The notes below the pieces were generated by a model. That model saw nothing but the letters and a program-made list of their open reading frames with translations. It had not been told where the DNA came from and ran no database searches. Below are positions 33,305 through 45,811 of a stretch of DNA of 64,000 nt, one piece after another. Origin of the DNA: Macrobrachium rosenbergii. Its lineage: Eukaryota > Arthropoda > Malacostraca > Decapoda > Palaemonidae. The stretch lies in assembly GCF_040412425.1 (NCBI RefSeq), contig NC_089777.1, positions 37,720,037 to 37,784,036 of the forward strand, given 5' to 3'. The number at the start of each line of letters is the position of its first letter. Within the stretch, counting starts at the first letter, position 1. The translations under genes were made by a program, and so were the position numbers.

Positions 33305-34262
33305 GCAGGCTGCGTTACTTAAATTACTACAGGAAAAGTCAAAGTGTTTCTTTGTAAGCACTCTACATGGACTATTACTGTACCTTGGAAACTTGAATTT
33401 TCCTATTCTTTTAGTGTTGCAGATAAAGGAGTTGGTGTTGTTTTTTGTCAATCTATTATTATTAACCTCATATCTACCCAACATGGTTGGGGACCCCTTG
33501 GAAGCACGGGGTTTTGGAAGTGTTGGGAGGTATACCAGACCACCATTTTGTTATGGAACGGTTCCGCGCATTCGCAAGTCATAAGGGAGCCAAACGTTCA
33601 AGAAGGGATTAGCTAAGGAAACCTATTATAAAAGGTACTATACTAACCTACCGTACCCTAACCTAACCTAGCAGGCCGCATCACTTGACTAAGTGGCTCC
33701 ACCCGCCCAAACACATGCGCGATTGCATTCCAGGGTGGCCAGCATACAAAAACATATCAGTTCTGATGTTAATTACATTCGACTACCAAAAAATAACGGT
33801 AAATTCTTAATAAGCATCCAAAATATTTAAGGAAAAATCAAGGTACAGTATTTTTAAGTAAGAGCTCTGCATGGACTAGGCGATTACCTTGGCAGTTGAA
33901 TTTTCCTATACTTTTAGTGTAGCTGATGAAGGAGTTGTTGTTTTTTGTTGGTCAATTATTATTAACCTCATATTTACCCAGCATGGTTGGAGACCCTTTG
34001 GGAACATGGGTTGGGATTTTGTTATGGAATGGTTCAAAGTTTGTTGAAGGATTGGCTAAGGAAACCTATTATAGGGGAACTATACTAACTTATTGTACCG
34101 TCAACCTAACCTGTTATGGAATGGTTAACTGTGACAAAATTTGCAAGTCATCAGCAGCAACATTTGTTTTAGAGTCAACCAACGGTATATTGATAGCCTA
34201 TGCAACTAAAAACCTACTACAGGAAAAATCAATTTCCAAAGTAATAAAGGTTATTTTTCGTA

Positions 34263-35243
34263 CTTTATAATTTATATTTTTCTTGGGTAAAGCACATAAA
34301 CAAAAATTCCTCAACATCATCATCATCCAGGTGCTCCCCATCCCCTCTATAAATAATATGGCCCAGTAAAACAGGTTAGGTTGGCTATTCTTTTATGCTA
34401 TCATTTCTAGCCATTTTTACATGGGTCAATGTCCAGAACAACTCCCGCCACTATAATTTTCACAATATAAAATAATAAAACTTTGTCTCTGAACACTTTT
34501 TGAGGAGATTCCATCATATTAATGATTATCTAATCGTTAAAATTTTCTAAGTCGTTTTTTACATCCAGACCAAAAGTTTCTCAAATTCGGATATCTAATA
34601 TTTTTACTTGCTATCATATATTTTTGTCATGATTCATACGAAATACACATCTTCCGCAAATTAAGAGTTACGGAGATATTTGCGATGAATATTGTGCCTT
34701 GTTGTTATCGCAAGGATGCGTTTATGCTGCCATGTCAGTTTTTCTGCTGATGGTTTTTTGTCAATTATTGTGGGTAAAAATGCAATCGTCTTTTGTTTTT
34801 CATTATGAATTATAAGAGGTACAAATGCCAAAGAATATCAAAAATTTTGGAATAACAGTTGATATGGACTCCTGATGCCTCTGCAGTGGGTGTTCTCTGT
34901 CTTACTTTGAGGCTAATGGACATTACAATGGAACTCCACAGGTTGTGAATATCTTTCTTCGTGAACATTTAGTACTACCATCTATTTAAGGTAAAAGTGG
35001 TTAATGAAAAGGGTAACATTGCAGTTTCGGCCGTGAATTTCACCGAAACTGTAACTAGACGTTAGGGGTAAAATTTTTCTTAACCCTGTAACCCTGTAAG
35101 CATAGCAATATTACCGCTTGCCAGAACATACGAGCTTGCAACAATCATTTAAAATGAGAGCGGTACCCATGGCGGCCATGTATCTCTAAATCTAATCATT
35201 TAATGTAGAAATAAAGGTCAGATTCGTTGAAAGTACACTATTT
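34263..35243. other. SS18 intron 1, no recognisable feature
   Basis: AT-rich DNA without clear frames or terminal repeats. Confidence 0.35.
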
Positions 35244-35290
35244 TATAGAGGATGAATAAATTTGTTTTTATTTAGCATTTCCCAACGTTT

Positions 35291-35360
<70 letters not shown>

Positions 35361-35661
35361 TGTAATTGTCGTAAGTGAGTGCTTCAAGAGGGATGAGGTC
35401 GTTAGTTTGTTTACGCGCTGTAATTTAAAAAGTCTTTATTTTTCTTGTGTACAGTTTTTGTCACATTGGTGTGCAAAATTTGTGTGTGTTCCGTTTCTTT
35501 TTTTTATTTCCTTGTGTTTGTGGTTGTTTCTTGTGGTTGTTACGGCGGCCTTTATCCATCTCCAGCAACCTTCTCAAATTGTTTGTTGTTTTGTTTGTGG
35601 GTTTGAAAATAAATTTGGCAAAATTTTATGACTGTTTTTTTGTGTTTTAAAATAACGCACA
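35244..35661 (+). repeat. Solo LTR of the gag-only element family
   Basis: Starts TATAGAGGATGAATAAATTT and contains TTTAGCATTTCCCAACG, a (GA)n tract (35294-35358), AGTGCTTCAAGAGGGATG, and ends with GTGTTTTAAAATAACGCACA. These are the landmarks of the LTRs at 4307-4781 and 7428-7977 read in the other direction. The middle is more diverged. Short flanking ATTT on each side may be the target duplication. Solo LTRs arise by recombination between the two LTRs. Confidence 0.85.
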
Positions 35662-36323
35662 ATTTAAGTTAGGGAAAATGTAATTTTATATCAGAAATGT
35701 GAATTTGACAAACTGTAAATTTACATTCTTAATCTTACTGGAGTTAGTTCGAAAATGAGGTTTTTACTGTAGTTTCTCAGAAAGAGTGTAATGTTTCTCA
35801 GAAAAACTAGTTCTCCATCGAATGATTTTCGATTTTTGACTTATAAGGTTAGACAATACCTGTCCCCAACACCCTCCATAGCTAATATGGCAAAATTGTG
35901 GGTGTTTCCTCATCAAAGAAGTGGTCTAAAACGCTTTAAATATGAAAAATATTACATTTTACTTTTAATTTTGGTAAAAGTTCTTCTGGACATTCACCTT
36001 TACATAAAGCCAAAATGGACAACTAGCATCTTTCGAAATGGGTGGCTGGAATCTTCAAAAAAATTACCGTAATACCCATTACGGAGCTTTTGCTTAGCTC
36101 TACCAAAGTCAATTTCCAAGCTAATATCCAATGCGGAGCAACCCCATACCTAGTTCTACCCAAAAATGGAGTAAAAAAAAAAAATCTGGATTAACCTAAG
36201 GCCTATGCACTTCTATCACCAATAAAAGGGGTATTTATGCTAGTCTAGTGGTATATTAGCACAGTTTCACAGAAATAACATTATATAGAATAAAGGCTCT
36301 GGTTTCTCTCGGAAGGCTTAGAC
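35662..36323. other. SS18 intron 1, no recognisable feature
   Basis: AT-rich sequence. 35791-36072 stays open on the plus strand, but I see no motif in it. Confidence 0.3.
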
Positions 36324-37385
36324 CAGCGATCTTCAAACTGGGCCATGGCCCACAGGTGGGCCAAATGGCCTGGTTTTCAGGTGGGCCATGGACATTTAAC
36401 TAGATTACAAAAAAAATTAACTATATAAAAAAATAAGAGAATACAATAAAAACAAAAGAAATAAAGATCTAAAACTTCAGTGTAAAGACAAAACTGTAAC
36501 TCATTTTGTTGATTCATTATTGCTAAGATCCAGAACTGAGGAAAATTAATGCTGGTAATTTTGCAATGTTTGAAATTTTTGTGAAGTTGTTGAAGGTGAA
36601 AAAGAACTAGATCCTTGTCTTCAAAATGAAATAATCAACCACCTTCAAAATTAGGGGAATTTTCCAGATACTCTCCTGATCTTGAATCCATAGATCTGTC
36701 ATTAATAGCAGATCCATTTAATATTGAGCCAGATTCTGTGCTTCCTGACCAAGATGAATACTTGGAAATGAAATTTGATTCCGTGTAAAGTGTTTGCAAA
36801 AAGCTCTTCCCAGGAATTCTGGGATCTAAGTTCATACCCTAGAATTGGTAGCGTGCACTGAAAACACTTCTACCTTTCTCCTCCACTCACTTATGAATCA
36901 AAATCAAAAAAAAGCAAGAAACCGCTTAGAGGTGGAGGATGACATGCAATGTGTCTTGTCCACAATTCTCCCCCCGATTTGATAAACTTGTAGATATAAA
37001 CAAGTACATCCATCTTATTAGCTGCCTAACCTGAGCCAGTGGTTACCATGAACAGCAGAGAAGTTGTGTTTTATGTTTATCTTTTGGCCATGTTTCAAGC
37101 CATAAGGTTCAGTACATGAATTTTATTTACAATAATCAAAGTTCAGTCATTGATTTCTGGGTTATTAAATTTAACTATCATGAAAATTTCTTAGATTCAT
37201 TTACCATATAATGCATTTATGAAAATTCTGTTTGAACATATTAAGAAAATGTAAAAAGTTCCTAAGTACCTGGTACATGTTTTATTATGAAGATAATTTA
37301 TATGCTAAATCTGAAGGGCAGTAGGCCATGAATATTGGGAAATGCCTAAAGTGGGCCACGGTCTTAAAAAGTTTGAAGACCACTG
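36324..37385 (+). mobile_element. hAT transposon relic with exact target duplication
   Basis: 8-bp target duplication GCTTAGAC at 36316-36323 and 37386-37393. Ends CAGCGATCTTCAAACT and, inverted, AGTTTGAAGACCACTG, with GGGCCATGGCCCA-type palindromic subterminal sequence. The size is 1,062 bp. It retains only the 3' part of a transposase gene. Confidence 0.92.
36530..37015 (+). pseudogene. hAT transposase C-terminus relic (ZBED-like)
   Basis: Reading across frames on the plus strand: LDPCLQNEIINHLQNLRGNF (about 36610-36665), then SQEFWDLSSYP (about 36810), YESKSKKARNRLEVEDDMQC (about 36895-36955) and PRFDKLVDI. The K-x-R-N-R-L-x-x-E-x-DM block is the typical end of the hAT dimerisation domain in ZBED5/FAM200-type transposases. 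Stops and frameshifts disable it. Confidence 0.7.
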
Positions 37386-37635
37386 GCTTAGACCCTAAGT
37401 ATACAATGAACTTCACAACCAAAAACATAAAGTTCAATGGTCACACTGACTAGAAATAGATAAAGAACTAACATCATCGGCTGAAACACAAAATAGGCTG
37501 AAGAGCAACAAAGTCGGCCTAGGCTAGGATATTGCATTACCGGCGATTATGAACATAGAAATTACAACCTTTTTTTTTCATATTAACCACTGAGCCAAAT
37601 AACAACACTACCATCTACAATATCATTCTCTTTAC

Positions 37636-37707
37636 CTTTTGAATTTGCGCTGGGTTAGGGGGTGGCCGCCCACGTTGGGGCGGCGCGTTAGGATAAGCCA
37701 TCGTCAT
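37636..37707 (-). CDS. SS18: SS18 exon 1 (start codon exon)
   Basis: 72-bp coding part ending at donor GTAAAG (37635-37630). It encodes MTMAYPNAPPQRGRPPPNPA followed by QIQK. Animal SS18 proteins likewise start with a short segment that includes a QRG-type motif and ends AIQK before the intron. Two in-frame ATGs are possible (37707 and 37701). I chose the first because it is the upstream-most in the frame. With exons 2-4 this gives 164 codons in window. The short CpG-containing stretch around it contrasts with the AT-rich introns. Confidence 0.9.
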
Positions 37708-37749
37708 CTTTCACCGATACTTTGAAAGTTCTTTCACCAGCCGGAACGT

Positions 37750-37840
37750 CTACTGATGATGACGCCACACAAAACATAAACAATGCAACCTGTGCAATTA
37801 TGACGGATTGAAGTTTTCTAAAGTAAGACTTCTAATTGGT
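37750..37840 (-). promoter_or_regulatory. Candidate SS18 core promoter
   Basis: On the minus strand an arthropod-type initiator TCAGTAG lies at 37756-37750, about 47 bases upstream of the first ATG. A CCAAT box (GACCAATTAG) lies at 37835-37839, about 80 bases further up. No TATA box is visible. This is prediction by motif only. Confidence 0.3.
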
Positions 37841-40197
37841 CCGTGATAAGGATTTGGTTTTTGTTTCAAAATTGTGTTGTTTACTACCCACATGTTACTT
37901 TATTTTAAAAAGGTACGCAGCCAAAATACTTGCGAAGGCACTCGTTGGGGTTGTACTGTAAAATGTCCGCGTACAATGAGCGCCAACCCCCGGTATTTAG
38001 CAGTAGGGGTTTTTGACAGAAGTTTGGCGTCATAGAATTGTAATAGAAAATTTAGGAACACTAATGGTGGCAAACGTTCGTGCCACCTAATCTACCGTCT
38101 TACTCAGTTTGATTGTCAAGTAATCTACGTTAGAACGATGGCTTCAAACGAAACAACCTCATCTGAAGTACTGTACAGCAAATGAGAATGCTCGTTACCA
38201 AAGATTTACAATAGCCAGAGCGCTGCGATAGAACACGAACAAATTAGAATTCTAAACCAATACTGTATTGGTTATCCACAGAAAAGAAATAGTAATAAAT
38301 TTCTTGATTCTCTAGTCTAGAAATATTAGGCAATAGCGAATCTGTTTGCATATCCAATTTTCGTGAAAGTTAACCAGGCAGATTCATTCAACCAAACACA
38401 AATCCAAGATATATAAAATGCAAACGATATAAAACTAAACTATATTTTTCATAGGATATGTGCGATAGCATACGTGCGTTCCTTAACATAAATAAAGAGC
38501 TTCATGTGTTGGGACTTGCTAATAAAGCAGCCAGTGAAAATCTCTTCACACGGTATAAATTGTATGGAATCCATCCCGTCAAAAATAACAGCAATGTTGA
38601 TTTTGCAAAGTTGAGAATTCACATTATATCAAGTATACTATGCTGCTCTGCATTAACAAGGTTTTGGAATTGTTATACTGGGTTTATTTACTGTCGAAGA
38701 CCTGTTACATATAGAAATAAATATGGATATACTGCACTTTGTATGGGCCTAGTAGCTGCTCAATGGTAAAGGAATGGGTTTGCATTTGTAGTGCTTGTGC
38801 TTTAACTCCCAGCCTCTAGCCTGTCAGTCTACACTGCTGCCAATGGATATCACCATGAGCTAGGACCAAGAAAAGAGCACGAGGAAACGAATATTACCGC
38901 TTAAGATTTTTAGTGGATCAGGTTTCCCCACCTTTTGGCTGATTGATTATGAAATTTAGGTCTTGAAGACCAAGCGCCGGATTCCCCCTTTTGCTGCCAC
39001 CCATCTACATTATAAGGAATACACCGTATGGTGAAAATGTATAAACTTTATTTGTCTTCATGTGGCTCCAGGAGGTGTTTCTTAATCATCTGATTCTAAG
39101 GAAGTTTTTTGGAGGATGATGTTGACAGCCAATGCTCTTGGGTCAATGGCAACACAATATAGTTTTATTTAAAGAAAGTAAATAATGTACACTACGAATT
39201 AAATTTATGTACAATATTTCTGTTTACATGCACCTTATTCAAGGCTTTACATCAAGTTTCCCATTAACCTGTTAAACATCTAAACTTTTCGTTCTTGCGC
39301 ACTTTGGTTTGATTGGATTTCCATGTTCTCATGTATTTCCAGAGCTTCATCAAGGGTCGACATCTGCCACTTACCTATGTACTGTATCATTTTTCTTTAC
39401 TAATTGCCCATCATTTGTTAGTATGCGACTATTCCTTCTCAACCCCTCTTAGACTGCACAACACATATGTATTTACTTGCTTATATGGGGTATGTTCTTC
39501 CAACCCACTCCAGCCACGTCAAAATTTCCTACCTATGATTTGTGTCACTTCTGTAAGTAAAAAAAATAAGCAAACTTTACCAATAAGCCATTTCTCCTGA
39601 ATGGCATTGGCTTTTCAAAAAAGCAAGGCAAGTCGTTACTAATATCATCCCTTTAAATAAGTTTGTCTACGCATACACAATTAATATTATGGTCCCTTAT
39701 TTGATATTTCATTTTTACCAAAAGAAAGCAGACCACCCTTTCCAAATACAGCAAAACAAAATGCTTAGCAATGGACATTACATATTGACTTCAAGTTTGT
39801 ATATGAATATGATATGGCTTCAGACAAGTTACATAATGGTATTTAGTTTCATAAGTTAGTCTCCCTTGGAACAGAATTGTTGGCTTGGTAGTATTTTTTC
39901 ATCAGGATTGGGGTTTTTCCCCTCACAACAGCACTCTTGGAAGCTGTACCTTCTATGCTAGAATTAAAGGTAAGACTTTAGATTCCTTATGTCAAGTGGT
40001 GACCATGTGACCACTATTCCCAAGTCTAGGACTATTTCCCCAGACTTTGTTACCAAGGCCTTCTATTCTTACGTTTGAATTCTATTCATTTGCATACTTA
40101 TTTTTTTAGTTATAATGTACAAAATCACCTCGTACAATAAAGGGAGACTCTTACTCACATAAAAATGTTGATGACGATGTTATGAACAATATCAGTA
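37841..40197. other. Intergenic DNA upstream of SS18
   Basis: No supported gene. 38458-38769 (+, 103 codons) and 39313-39600 (+, 95 codons) are open, but show no motif, no splice context and AT-rich codon use. Confidence 0.35.
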
Positions 40198-40558
40198 CAG
40201 GCAATTCCTTGGTTACGTCAGGGGTTCCATTCCTGAAGCATGACGTAAGCTGGAAAATGATGTAAGCCGGAACACCGCATTAAACAAAAACTGCTAAAAA
40301 TGAGAAATAAAGTGATGAAAGCCTTACCTTTAATCCTATGGTTGTCCCACTTGATTTACCCTGCTTCTGGTAAGGTGTACATCCATGATCTTGTAGAATT
40401 TCCTCCAAATGTACAAATATTCTTCTGTCACTTACAGCGTGCTGTAAGACTGTAATGACCTAACTTCGGAACAGCCACCGTAACCCAGAACAAATTTTTT
40501 TATGAATATATTTGAAAAGCACCGTAAGCTCGGAACGACCTAACCCCGGGGACAGCCT
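40198..40558. mobile_element. Pogo-like MITE
   Basis: TA on both sides (40196-40197, 40559-40560). Ends CAGGCAATTCCTTGGTTACG and, inverted, AACCCCGGGGACAGCCT. The interior repeats GACGTAAGCTGG and GATGTAAGCCGG. No ORF. Confidence 0.75.
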
Positions 40559-43196
40559 TACTCCAACTATTTTCTTCTTTGCTGTCACTTTTTGCATGTG
40601 GGCTCCCTATTTTTTAGAAGCTTGCTATATTAGTCCATGAAATTTTAACATATGTACAGTATTTCAAAAGATTGCAAACATCAATAATACTATCATTATC
40701 TAAAGTATGTGAGATAAAATGGATTGTTATGTTATTTTTATTTACCTTCTTGATGTTTTTCTTGAAAGATGTACAATTTCTGTACATCAGTAACCCAACA
40801 GGCTAAACTTAAATAAAAAAAAATCTCAGTAAAAAGGATGCTTTTGCTTTAAGCTGATTCCTGGGCATCTGGATATCTATTACACAACTGCATCTCAATA
40901 TGAAAGTGATGTTGTACTTCAACCTTCTTGATCAACTGTCATAACTAATTTATTACTCTTGTTTGCCAATAGGGAATATGCTCATGACAGTAATCAAGGT
41001 GCCAAAGGGTTGGCTAGCAAGCTAATACTGTACTAAACTGCATGCATATGTGTTATATGCATGTCCTCCAGTTGATTTTCCTCAAAAAGGACAAGACATG
41101 TTTGTTCATTTTTTTATTGTAAATTACACCATTTGTTACAGTATACAAAATAAAAGGCAAATTTAAAAAAAAGCATACAATACTGTATAATTTGAACCAT
41201 TTCATTCACAAAAAAATTTACAATGGCAACAGATACAAAAAATTATTTCACAAAATACATCTTTGAGAATCTATCATAGCATTGCACTGCTGTCTAAACT
41301 TACAATATTTGGTCACAATGTTCATAAAACCCCCAGAAAACTGCAGGGCACTGAACCTCACAGCAGAAAAGGCTTGAACGTTAACCTAAAATGTTTAAAA
41401 AAAAATAAGCTAGTCCTAACTGTGTGGTAAATTATGTCTTTTTAAATGTCCCTAAAATACTAAGAGCATTGTCCTGCAACCATTTTTTAATACCACTGAC
41501 TAGCTTAAACACTAGAAGAATGAATACAAAAAAATTCATCCTAGTTTCTCACAATGAAGCAACGCTGTCAACCACTGGTTTGATTGTCTAGCTTTGATTA
41601 TAATTTTTGATGATTCTTGTAAAGCATACAATTGCACTGAGGCAGTTCACCATATAATTAAGTCAATTAAAAATATACATCTACAGGCTAATGACTCGAT
41701 GAATTCAGAGAAATTCTAGTTTCCTAATTTATCAATGCATCACGTATGGCAGACCTAACAGATTATCAGCAACTATCCTTTGAAAAGTTGCATGAACTCT
41801 CGTCTTTACCAAAGACTAGATTCTTTGAATATCATTAACAGACTATTTATTTATATAAAATACTAGTATGCATATGATTACATACAGACAACTGAATGCA
41901 CATGTGGTTACACATACTGTCATGATGATTTTAAACAGAAACTCAAGTTACATTCCACAGTCTTTAACTGCAGGACACTGCATATACATATAAGTGGTGA
42001 AGAAACCGAGACAACTATCACAATTATGTTTCGTTACTAAAAAATCATGTATGCCACAAAAAAACTGTCATGATGTTCAACACATTACTGCACTAATTTT
42101 AGAAGTAAACAGTACTACAACGCCCGTAACGACTTTCACATATAATATATGAAAGTTGCTATTTAAGGGGGAGGGGGCAGGAATGAACATTTCTTCTATA
42201 TCTAGGAACTGTGTAGCAAAGTAGGCTACAGAACAACACAACCACATATCTGAGTTATTTATGCTATGCAAGAAATTAAGACTGAACCTGGTACAAACTA
42301 TACACAATTTAATGTTAAATTACTCTATCTATGTATCTATATGCTTAAATAAAGTACAGCACAGTACTTAAATTTAAAATTTGCTGGTAAAATGGAAATT
42401 TTTTAGTTTTTACCTCTCACATATAATAGACAAGTGGTAAAGTCTTGTAAGTCCAAAAATAAATGAACTAATGTTTAATCATTCTAAATATATGAAGTAC
42501 TGTATACAGATTAAACAACACACTTGACAGTTAAATTATACTGTAATGGTTAGCATTGTGCTAACTTGAACCACAGAAGAATTAACAGCAACAGCTGGCA
42601 GCAAACATAAAGGATAAAGTCACGTAGTACTAGGTAAAACTAGGTCAACAAAAAGTCCAGAACTCGGGAAGAAATGAGGGAAGCTGGTGTTCAATAGGAG
42701 GATAAACTCAACATGGACAAAAGTGGGGGTGTCTGTGGATGTAAAAACTCCCCATGTGGAGAGAAAGCTATAAATGACAAAGCAGAGAATATTAGTGCAG
42801 TTCCTGCTTGCTTCACTGAGGGAAGAAAATCCATAGTAAGGTTTATAGACAAGATTACAAGAATTTGATTAAGCATACGGAAGAAAGATTACAGAACTAA
42901 AGAGCTGGGTAAAATACATTGTTATAATTAGAAAAATGTAGAAAAAATTCAATAATTGTATACCTAAAGCAGAAGAGATACAGATATACAATACATACTG
43001 TATTATAGAGAATATGATAATGTTAAGCAAAAATGAACAATTAAAGAGGAATTGTGACATAAAAGGATACAGGAGTGCTGGAACATGAAAAGAAGGCTTT
43101 AACAGCTAAAGCCGAAGGAATATCATCTTTTCCACAGAATCCAAATAAGAAGGAAAAATTATTTTACATAATATTTGGTGTTTATGGGGTAAGATA
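40559..43196. other. AT-rich region downstream of the PPxY membrane gene
   Basis: No repeats or genes recognised. On the minus strand it follows the gene's stop at 45812 and could hold a long 3' UTR. An AATAAA signal (TTTATT on the plus strand, 41113-41118) is one candidate end, but AATAAA is common in such DNA. Confidence 0.25.
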
Positions 43197-43531
43197 CAGT
43201 AGACGCCCACCTATTCGCAGTTCAGGATTCGCGGCTTCACCTATTCACAGATTTTGATGTGGAGCATATATGCACATTATTCGTGGTATTTTTCATAGAA
43301 AAATATTCACTAATTACTATATTTTCATATAATTTTCATGACTAAATGTATTTTTGTGATAAAACTATTAAAATACTCAGGTACAAGAATTTTTAGAGGG
43401 GTGTTTTGGTGTGTGAACTATCAAAATCGGCAGTTATAACCATTTGTAGATGGGTGTCAAGTATTAGCGGACTTTAGCTATTTGCTGGGGGTTGTGGGAC
43501 GCATCCCTGCCAATACCGGGGGTCGCCTATT
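43197..43531. mobile_element. Pogo/Tigger-like MITE
   Basis: Same family as 24317-24637: starts CAGTAGACGCCCACC after TA and ends near GGGGGTCGCCTATT before TA. Shared internal blocks include TTTTCATGACTAAATG and TGTGAACTATCAAAAT. Confidence 0.8.
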
Positions 43532-43615
43532 TAAGGATTCTTTCCACTCTCTTCTGTGTTATGGTAGGCTACATTTCAAGACTGGAATTCATTATTAAGT
43601 GACTCAAGGGCACTG

Positions 43616-43618
<3 letters not shown>

Positions 43619-43694
<76 letters not shown>
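43619..43694. repeat. (GA)n microsatellite
   Basis: Uninterrupted GA dinucleotide tract of about 75 bp. Confidence 0.95.
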
Positions 43695-43696
<2 letters not shown>

Positions 43697-44146
43697 AATA
43701 TTGCACTATGGTACTGAAACTTACTTTCTTCCTTTTATTCAAAAATATATTTCCAAATTTTCACCTTCATACAAGAAACTTTTTTAATGAATATTTTAAA
43801 GTTACTCTGGGGAGATTTGATTTCTTTCTTCTCCCTTACTTATCAATCAGTTTTAAACATTAAAAGAAAATATGAAATAAAATTGCAAGTGCAGAATGTT
43901 AAAATATAGTTTTGACTCAAAATATCAATTAATGAAAATAAAAAAATAAAAAAATTAATATTAAATATATCAAAACTTCTTATACATGAAAAAGAAGTGT
44001 GCTGCCCTTTTTATTACCATAAGATCAATTTATATAATCCTTTTAAAATTCTCAATATCCATTCATAAATAATACTTTGAGGATTTGAACTGAAATATCT
44101 TGGATAACAGTGTTTTGGGGAGCCTGGTTCCCTTTTGTTTCCTTTT

Positions 44147-44203
<57 letters not shown>

Positions 44204-44591
44204 TTTTAATTGTAATAAAAACAATTAAGATAAGTTGTCGACTGCTAAGCAGCCAACGCTGATGCAAAAGTTTAAGTCATAATGGTCTAACCAACTTTTG
44301 TTGCCATAAACATTGCTCAGGTGTTTGGCTTCACTGTATATAATGATGTTCTTTCTGGGTACTTTTCTTGGAATTGTATACTTCCTTCATGACATAACTT
44401 GATAAAAAAAAAAAAAGACAGAAAATCTGTAAATCTGTAAAAAAAAAAAAAAAAAAAATGAACAAGGACAAGAGCATCAGGACATCTGCCTGGAGTAGTT
44501 AGAAAGTTGTTATGTAACAAAAAAACTAATGTCAAGGCCACTGCTCAAGAAATACAGATATTGTAATAATAAATGCTAAACTTCATGTATA
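43695..44591. other. AT-rich DNA with an (AAT)n microsatellite
   Basis: (TAA)n at about 44148-44202 and two A-runs near 44405 and 44440. No gene seen. Confidence 0.6.
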
Positions 44592-44886
44592 CAGGTAGTC
44601 CCTGGTTTATGATGGTTTCGACCTAGGCGTTCCAAATTTATGACTCTATTAAAAAATATTCATAAAAAATCTGGTTCCTACATAACACTGAAAACCTGGC
44701 ATTACCATGGTTCCGAGATAAACCCGAAAACACGACATTTTCGCCAACCTGATGTTACCGTGGTTCTGACATAAACCCAAAGACCCGATGTTACTCCGCT
44801 GATTGCTTATTGTTCCAACTTACGCCGAATTTAGGCCTGTAACAAGCCATAGGAACGGATCTCCATTGTAACTTGGGGACTGCCTG
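44592..44886. mobile_element. Pogo-like MITE (complete, 295 bp)
   Basis: TA target sites at 44590-44591 and 44887-44888. Ends CAGGTAGTCCCTGGTTTA and, inverted, TAACTTGGGGACTGCCTG. The interior has repeated CCGATGTTAC-like blocks. Confidence 0.88.
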
Positions 44887-45811
44887 TATATAGTTTTCAC
44901 CATGTACTCTATGTGGATTTACAAAGTTGCATTTTTCCTAGCCAAATGTCAAAGCAGCATAATCTTACATCTAATTACAGTTCAGACTCCAAGTGGCATT
45001 AAACCTCCACTCAATAACTCATTTTCAACGAGTTTATTTTCCTAATTTTTGAGTCCACCATTTGACAGCACCATTTGAAATTTAACCACAAGTACAGTCA
45101 GTGAAAGAAATGTGTTTCAATCCCTAATTCATAAGCAAAGATGAGCTCAAAACATGAGATTCACAGACTCACACCTCAAGAGTTAAAATGAAACTGAACC
45201 TTCTCCTATGATAATAAAATGAGCCTAAAAAGAAAAGCTTAAGACGCAAATAGGCAAATGCCTGTAACTATTCACTACAGAACCAGAGTTTACAGCAATC
45301 AAAATACAGTAATAAGTATGACAAACCCTGCCATGTACTGTCAGATTTTTTCACAGCCATCATAGTACTAAACATTGTAATTGATCTTTAATTATAGTCA
45401 CTTACTACACAAGTACCTGAAAATCTTAATTCAATTGGAATCAAAGCCTAAACTCTTAATAAACTGCATTACTACAATTCTCATGATAGTCATGGAAGAC
45501 GAGAAAGCTTTTCAGATTTCTAAGTGAGCGCTGTAAGTTTACCTGTATACTTTTAATATCATGCAAAAGGTTATAGAAATTTGTCTAATGATGTAAAAAT
45601 AAATCATAAACCCATTTACAGATATGAAAGTCAGTTTTTTTGACAATACTGTATAACTAAATTCACAACTGAAGCATAATACCAAGTTTTTTTTTAAACT
45701 GGATAATACAATCTGAATGCCCCTTTCTGAGATAACTGTAACAAAAAATCATCACAGATAAATACTATAAAACTTAATACTATGCAATCCTTTCTTAGTG
45801 CTTACTTTAAA
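44887..45811. other. Probable 3' UTR / downstream region of the PPxY gene
   Basis: AT-rich, with no ORF or repeat. It directly follows the stop codon on the minus strand, so at least part is likely 3' UTR. Confidence 0.35.

Larger units (their letters stand above)
32340..34262. repeat. Diverged repeat array with telomere-like patches
   Basis: At least four partial units recur, marked by GTTATGGAATGGTT-type sequence near 32400, 33185, 33550 and 34020. Each is followed by AAGAAGGGATTGGCTAAGG or a variant, then AAACCTATTAT. Other shared blocks are TAACGGTAAATTCTTAATAA (32810 and 33795) and TTAACCTCATATCTACCCA (33460 and 33965). The spacing is uneven (about 780, 370 and 470 bp), so this is a broken tandem or nested repeat of unknown family. 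Confidence 0.75.

Noticed and set aside
38458..38769. 103-codon plus-strand ORF as a gene
   Set aside because: No recognisable domain, AT-rich codon use and no neighbouring exon. Length alone is weak evidence in a 64-kb window.
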